This document shows positions 7,065-10,161 of a DNA stretch of 10,161 nt, in pieces. Every line of letters begins with the position of its first letter. Position 1 is the stretch's first letter. Where the stretch lies: contig DASTUP010000064.1 of NCBI GenBank assembly GCA_035759585.1, forward strand, positions 1 through 10,161, in the 5' to 3' direction. Below the pieces are notes generated by a model. It saw only the letters and a program-made list of their open reading frames with translations. It was not told the DNA's origin and searched no databases. The stretch is from CAMLLJ01 sp035759585. Lineage in GTDB: Bacteria; Gemmatimonadota; Gemmatimonadetes; Gemmatimonadales; GWC2-71-9. The position numbers and the translations under genes were made by a program.

Positions 7065-7667
7065 CTAGAGCGAATCGCACACGGGAACGCCGGGCCGGGT
7101 GGCGCGCAGCCGCTGCCCGTCGGTCGTCGGCTGCCCGTCGGGACGGCCCACCCAGACGACGCAGCTCCGGCCCTCCCATCCGGTGCGCACGGCCCGCCCG
7201 ATCCAGCCGCTGTCGGTGGCGCTTTCGATCACGACATTGACCCCGGCGTGCGGCACGTACCGGAGGCCGAGATGCTGAAAGCGCTCGGCGTACTGTCCGG
7301 TATTGGCCCAATGCTGTTCCTGAGCCCGGACGAGGCGCTCGAGGTCGGAACGGACAGGCACCGAGGGGTCGGGCCGCGGCGCAGACTGGGCGGACGCTGC
7401 CGGCGTGGGCGATTCGCGCGGCGCCGGCGGGCCGTACATGACTTCTTCCGCGCTGGGATAGGAGCGGTCCCGCGGCGGCCTCGGCCGGGCCTTCGGCTGC
7501 GCCGGCTCCGCAGCGGCCACGGTGGAGTCGGCAAGCGAGTCGGCGGCCATCTCCTGCGGCGCAGCTCTCCGAAGGCCGAGCTCGTCGCACCCCGTCAACG
7601 CCAGGACCGGTGCGAACAGCACGAGGCTCACCATGGCGCGCGGGTGAATCACCGGAAAGGCCGTCAT
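7065..7667 (-). CDS. Lipoprotein with a type IV pilin-like C-terminal head
   Basis: A predicted 200-residue lipoprotein with an unusual architecture. The N-terminus has a signal peptide ending in the lipobox LTGC (lipidated Cys27). Residues 28-105 are a low-complexity linker rich in Ala, Pro, Arg and Ser, of the kind that spans periplasm or cell wall. Residues 106-200 resemble the head of type IV major pilins: LERLVRAQEQHWANTGQYA (109-127) looks like the second half of the pilin helix, followed by beta strands and a C-terminal cysteine pair (Cys169, Cys197) like the disulfide-bonded D-region. The pilin prepilin-peptidase site and hydrophobic alpha-1 helix are missing, replaced by the lipid anchor. 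It is therefore unlikely to polymerise as a pilin and might be a static surface or periplasmic protein. The ATG at 7667 is backed by GAGGA 8 nt upstream. Function unknown. Confidence 0.8.
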   Translation of the reverse strand: MTAFPVIHPRAMVSLVLFAPVLALTGCDELGLRRAAPQEMAADSLADSTVAAAEPAQPKARPRPPRDRSYPSAEEVMYGPPAPRESPTPAASAQSAPRPDPSVPVRSDLERLVRAQEQHWANTGQYAERFQHLGLRYVPHAGVNVVIESATDSGWIGRAVRTGWEGRSCVVWVGRPDGQPTTDGQRLRATRPGVPVCDSL

Positions 7668-7675
7668 CGCATCGA

Positions 7676-7685
7676 TCCTCGAGGA
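7676..7685. promoter_or_regulatory. Shine-Dalgarno of the lipoprotein gene within a 10-bp palindrome
   Basis: TCCTCGAGGA is a perfect palindrome. Its minus-strand GAGGA (7680-7676) sits 8 nt before the lipoprotein ATG at 7667 and favours that start over an internal ATG at 7634, which would leave a signal peptide without a positive charge. The rest of the 77-bp divergent gap (7668-7744) shows no clear promoter hexamers. Confidence 0.5.
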
Positions 7686-7734
7686 GTCGTCCAGCTCCCT
7701 TCATCGTACGCCAGCCACCCGAACCGCGCCAGAC

Positions 7735-7740
7735 AGGAGA
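7735..7740 (+). promoter_or_regulatory. Shine-Dalgarno of the amidohydrolase gene
   Basis: AGGAGA ends 4 nt before the ATG at 7745. It fixes that start, which also gives a sensible signal peptide. In-frame ATGs further upstream would run through the divergent lipoprotein gene. Confidence 0.7.
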
Positions 7741-7744
7741 CCGG

Positions 7745-9433
7745 ATGCGAGTGCTATCCCGCGCCCTTGCCCTCTGCCTCTTCACGGCCTGCGCCACGCC
7801 CCCGGCGCCACCTTCCCCGGCCTACGACCTCGTCATCCGGAACGGCACCATCTACGACGGCAGCGGCCAGGCGCCGCGCGTCGCCGATATCGGCATCCGG
7901 GGCGACCGCATCAGCGCGATCGGATCACTCGGCGCCGTGCGCGCGGCCCGGGAGATCGATGCCCGCGGCATGGCCGTGGCGCCCGGCTTCGTCAACATGC
8001 TGAGCTGGGCGACCACGTCGCTCATCCATGACGGCCGCTCGCAGGGCGACATCAGGCAGGGCGTGACGCTCGAGATCTTCGGCGAAGGCACGAGCCCGGG
8101 ACCGATCAACGACTCGATGCGGCAGAACATGCTCGAGAACCAGCGCGACATCCGCTACGAGATTCCCTGGACGACGCTGGGCGAGTACCTCGAGCACCTG
8201 GAGCGGCGCGGCGTCTCGCCGAACGTCGCATCGTTCGTCGGGGCAACGACGGTCCGCATTCACGAGCTCGGCCGCGTGAATCGGCCCCCGACTGCGCCCG
8301 AGCTCGCACGGATGGAGGGACTGGTCGACCAGGCGATGCGCGAAGGCGCCCTCGGCGTCGGATCATCCCTGATCTATGCGCCCGCGGATTATGCGAAGAC
8401 GGAGGAGCTGATCGCGCTGGCGCGCGTAGCCGGCCGCCACGGCGGGATGTACATCTCGCACATCCGGGACGAGGGAGGCGGGCTCCTCGAGGCGGTCGAC
8501 GAGCTCCTCACCATCGCGCGGGAGGCGAATGTTCCCGCGGAGATCTATCACCTGAAGACGTCCGGCCGGGCCAACTGGGGAAAGCTCGACGCCGTCATTC
8601 GCAAGGTCGATTCCGCCCGGGCGAGCGGCGCGCGTATCACGGCCGACATGTACACCTATCCGGCCAGCTCGACCGGCCTCGACGCCACGATGCCCACCTG
8701 GGTGCAGGAAGGCGGGTACAGGGCGTGGGCGGAGCGCCTCCGCGATCCGGCGACCCGGGCGCGCGTGGCCGCGGAAATGCGCGGCGACGGCAGCGCGTAC
8801 GACAACGCCTTTGCGAATGCCGGCGGTCCCGACGGGATTCTCCTCGTCTCCTTCCGGGAGGATTCGCTTCGCTACCTCGTGGGCAGGACGCTGGGCGACG
8901 TGTCCCGGATGCGCGGCACCGCGCCCGAAGAAACGGCGATGGACCTCGTGATCCAGAACGGCAGCGATGTCGGCTGCGTGTACTTCACGATGTCGGAGGA
9001 GAATGTCCGGAGGAAGATCGCGATCCCGTGGGTGAGCTTCGGCTCCGACGGCGGGTCGTACGCGACCGAAGGCGTCTTCCTCAACTCCGGAACGCACCCC
9101 CGCGCGTACGGCAATTTCGCGCGCCTCCTCGGCCGTTACGTGCGCGACGAGAAGATCATCCCGCTCGAGGAAGCGATCCGGAAGCTCACCCTCCTTCCGG
9201 CGACGAACATCGGGATCAGGGACCGGGGCGCGTTGCGCGTCGGGTACTACGCCGACATCGTCGTGTTCGATCCCGCGACGATCGCCGACCGCGCCACCTT
9301 CGAGAAGCCGCACCAGTACAGCGTCGGCATGCGCGACGTCTTCGTCAACGGCGTCCAGGTCCTCGCGAACGGGGAGCACACGGGGGCAAAGCCCGGCCGG
9401 TTCGTACGAGGGCCGGGCTGGAAGCGCCGCTGA
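7745..9433 (+). CDS. N-acyl-D-amino-acid deacylase-like amidohydrolase, exported, lacking HxH
   Basis: A 562-residue protein of the D-aminoacylase branch of the amidohydrolase superfamily; relatives hydrolyse N-acyl-D-amino acids. The N-terminus MRVLSRALALCLFTAC looks like a signal peptide, possibly a lipoprotein one (Cys16), so it probably acts outside the cytoplasm. Family landmarks: the N-terminal beta-domain YDLVIRNGTIYDGSG (27-41), SHIRDE (238-243, metal-ligand-like His239), YHLKTSG (268-274, His269), DMYTYPASST (301-310), FGSDGG (432-437, Asp435), HPRAYGNF (451-458) and the closing GYYADIVVFDP (500-510). Where the family has its HxH after GF, this protein reads GFVNMLSWA (81-89), and the metal-bridging Cys of GNCG is replaced by FGEGTS (112-117). 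Two or three metal ligands are therefore missing, so metal content and activity may differ from D-aminoacylase. AGGAGA precedes the ATG. Possible role in D-amino-acid or peptidoglycan fragment scavenging is inference. Confidence 0.88.
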   Translation: MRVLSRALALCLFTACATPPAPPSPAYDLVIRNGTIYDGSGQAPRVADIGIRGDRISAIGSLGAVRAAREIDARGMAVAPGFVNMLSWATTSLIHDGRSQGDIRQGVTLEIFGEGTSPGPINDSMRQNMLENQRDIRYEIPWTTLGEYLEHLERRGVSPNVASFVGATTVRIHELGRVNRPPTAPELARMEGLVDQAMREGALGVGSSLIYAPADYAKTEELIALARVAGRHGGMYISHIRDEGGGLLEAVDELLTIAREANVPAEIYHLKTSGRANWGKLDAVIRKVDSARASGARITADMYTYPASSTGLDATMPTWVQEGGYRAWAERLRDPATRARVAAEMRGDGSAYDNAFANAGGPDGILLVSFREDSLRYLVGRTLGDVSRMRGTAPEETAMDLVIQNGSDVGCVYFTMSEENVRRKIAIPWVSFGSDGGSYATEGVFLNSGTHPRAYGNFARLLGRYVRDEKIIPLEEAIRKLTLLPATNIGIRDRGALRVGYYADIVVFDPATIADRATFEKPHQYSVGMRDVFVNGVQVLANGEHTGAKPGRFVRGPGWKRR

Positions 9434-9507
9434 AAGAGCGACTTGGTCCTTCGTGTTTTCGTGTGCGTTGTTTGCTCTGCACTACCCGGATGCCCCCCGC
9501 ACACCGC
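9434..9507. other. Convergent intergenic gap with a short TTCGTGT direct repeat
   Basis: The 74 bp between the converging amidohydrolase and argR are less GC-rich than their surroundings. TTCGTGT occurs twice, at 9450-9456 and 9458-9464. I find no strong hairpin with a T-run; AGAGC at 9435-9439 and GCTCT at 9474-9478 could pair but only over 5 bp with a long loop. Transcription termination here is expected but not shown. Confidence 0.4.
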
Positions 9508-9951
9508 TCAGGTCAGCCGCTCCAGCTCGCGCACCGCGCGCTGCTGGGCGGCGCGGTCGCGGACGGCGACGAAGATGGTGTCGTCTCCCGCGAGCGTTCC
9601 GACGATCTCGGGCCAGGCGAGGCGGTCGAGGGCGGCACCCACTCGGCTGGCCTCCCCCGGCGGGGTGTGCAGGACGATGATGGCGTCGCCGGCGGGGTCG
9701 ATGCCGATCACGCCTTCCGCGATGCGGCGCTCATCGGGATCCTCGGAGCTCGCGGCGCCCGGCTCGGGCTTCCGGTATGCGCCGGCCACCTTGACCAGGC
9801 CGAGCGCGGCGATGTCGCGGCTGATGCTCGACTGCGTGACCTCCCACCCCTCCTGGGCGAGCGCCTCCGCCAGTTCCTCCTGCGTATGCAACGCGCGGGT
9901 GGCGATCAGCTCGAGGATCTTGAGGTGGCGCTTCCGGCGGTCGGCGGTCAT
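9508..9951 (-). CDS. argR: Arginine repressor ArgR
   Basis: Arginine-responsive transcription factor, 147 residues, the normal length. The N-terminal winged helix-turn-helix (about 1-65) carries the recognition segment TQSSISRDIAALGLVKV (39-55). The C-terminal hexamerisation and arginine-binding domain (about 75-147) shows GEASRVGAALD (99-109) and GTLAGDDTIFVAV (118-130), whose Asp pair (Asp123, Asp124) binds L-arginine in characterised homologues. In family members the arginine-bound hexamer represses biosynthesis genes and may activate catabolism. The ATG overlaps the stop of the upstream argH-like gene as ATGA and has a strong GGGAGGAG 6 nt upstream. It thus appears to be the last gene of an arginine operon running in from the right. 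I see no ARG-box-like operator in the visible sequence; one would be expected before the operon, outside the window. Confidence 0.96.
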   Translation of the reverse strand: MTADRRKRHLKILELIATRALHTQEELAEALAQEGWEVTQSSISRDIAALGLVKVAGAYRKPEPGAASSEDPDERRIAEGVIGIDPAGDAIIVLHTPPGEASRVGAALDRLAWPEIVGTLAGDDTIFVAVRDRAAQQRAVRELERLT

Positions 9952-10161
9952 CCCGTTCTCCTCCCGGCCAGCGCGTTCATCGCCCGGTCGAAACGGCGCC
10001 GCTCGCGCCGGCTCCAGGCGCGCGCGGCGCGAAGGCGCGCGCCGGCCGCGCCGAGCGCGAGATTTCCGGCGCCGCCCCTACTCCGCCGTGCCCCGATGAT
10101 CTCGGCCGGCGCGAGCGCCGGCATGGTCGCTCCCGATTTGACGGCCGCCGCGACTGCCCGG
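9948..10161 (-). CDS. argH: Argininosuccinate lyase, C-terminal fragment (probable)
   Basis: The last 70 codons of a gene entering from the right edge, ending in TGA at 9950-9948 within the ATGA overlap with argR. The reading begins RAVAAAVKSGATMPALAPAE, which fits the end of the argininosuccinate lyase core (the VGR-x-V helix, then a Gly-x-x-Leu-x-x-Leu turn). GARRSRGGAGNLAL follows, matching the conserved ARR/KR-x-x-GG-x-x-x-x-x-V segment near the ArgH C-terminus. ArgH cleaves argininosuccinate to arginine and fumarate. Adjacency to argR supports the call. The tail after the GG motif is about 42 residues, some 20 longer than E. coli ArgH, and very basic (RRERRRF). The catalytic regions are off-window, so identity rests on this short match and context. 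Confidence 0.62.
   Translation of the reverse strand, partial: RAVAAAVKSGATMPALAPAEIIGARRSRGGAGNLALGAAGARLRAARAWSRRERRRFDRAMNALAGRRTG
9958..9965 (-). promoter_or_regulatory. Strong Shine-Dalgarno for argR inside argH
   Basis: On the minus strand GGGAGGAG lies 6 nt before the argR ATG (9951) and inside the last codons of the argH-like gene. It is the best ribosome-binding site in the window and allows argR translation independent of coupling. Confidence 0.75.

Noticed and set aside
9434..9507. Rho-independent terminator between the amidohydrolase and argR
   Set aside because: The only pairing is 5 bp with a loop over 30 nt and no following T-run.
10017..10043. Inverted repeat GGCGCGCGC/GCGCGCGCC with 9-nt loop inside argH
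   Set aside because: Both arms are pure alternating GC within Arg/Ala codons, expected by chance at this composition. It has no T-run and lies inside coding sequence.
10105..10122. Perfect 8-bp palindrome GCCGGCGC-GA-GCGCCGGC
   Set aside because: It encodes Ala/Pro-rich residues of the argH-like tail, and GC-only palindromes of this size are common in such DNA. No repeat partner is seen in the window.

Overview
This is a very GC-rich, tightly packed chromosomal window. It holds ten protein genes, one of them cut by the right edge. I see no RNA gene, insertion sequence, CRISPR array or long repeat. Base composition, the mix of families and the lack of spacing between genes point to a free-living, GC-rich, non-enteric bacterium. 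The D-aminoacylase-like subfamily and the pilin-like lipoprotein suggest Gemmatimonadota or a near relative. That placement is an inference from protein style, not from a marker gene.

Left (1-2937, + strand): a 751-residue SNF2/superfamily 2 helicase-like ATPase with an unassigned C-terminal third, followed 4 nt later by a HAD-family phosphatase of the phosphoglycolate/pyrophosphate phosphatase type. A LmbE/PIG-L zinc deacetylase (-) runs towards the phosphatase, and their 3' ends overlap by 44 nt.

Centre (3617-5373): a 105-bp divergent gap leads to a two-gene phosphate unit, a DUF47/PhoU-like protein and a PiT inorganic phosphate transporter only 2 nt downstream. A GT4 glycosyltransferase (-) converges on it.

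Right centre (5394-9433): the glycosyltransferase and a CoxG-like SRPBCC protein (+) diverge from a 36-bp gap holding a possible bidirectional -10 element. A lipoprotein with a type IV pilin-like head (-) converges on the CoxG-like gene with 3 nt between stops. A secreted N-acyl-D-amino-acid deacylase-like amidohydrolase (+) diverges from the lipoprotein; it lacks the HxH metal motif of its family.

Right end (9434-10161): a 74-bp convergent gap, then argR (-) overlapping by ATGA the 3' end of what looks like argH (-). ArgR is therefore probably encoded last in an arginine biosynthesis operon that continues beyond the window.

Most genes are housekeeping or metabolic. No complete defence or mobile system is visible. 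The best leads are the metal-motif-deficient amidohydrolase, the lipoprotein/pilin chimera, the orphan helicase whose partner may lie upstream, and the TANNNT-N6-ATG arrangement at two starts, which suggests leaderless transcripts.
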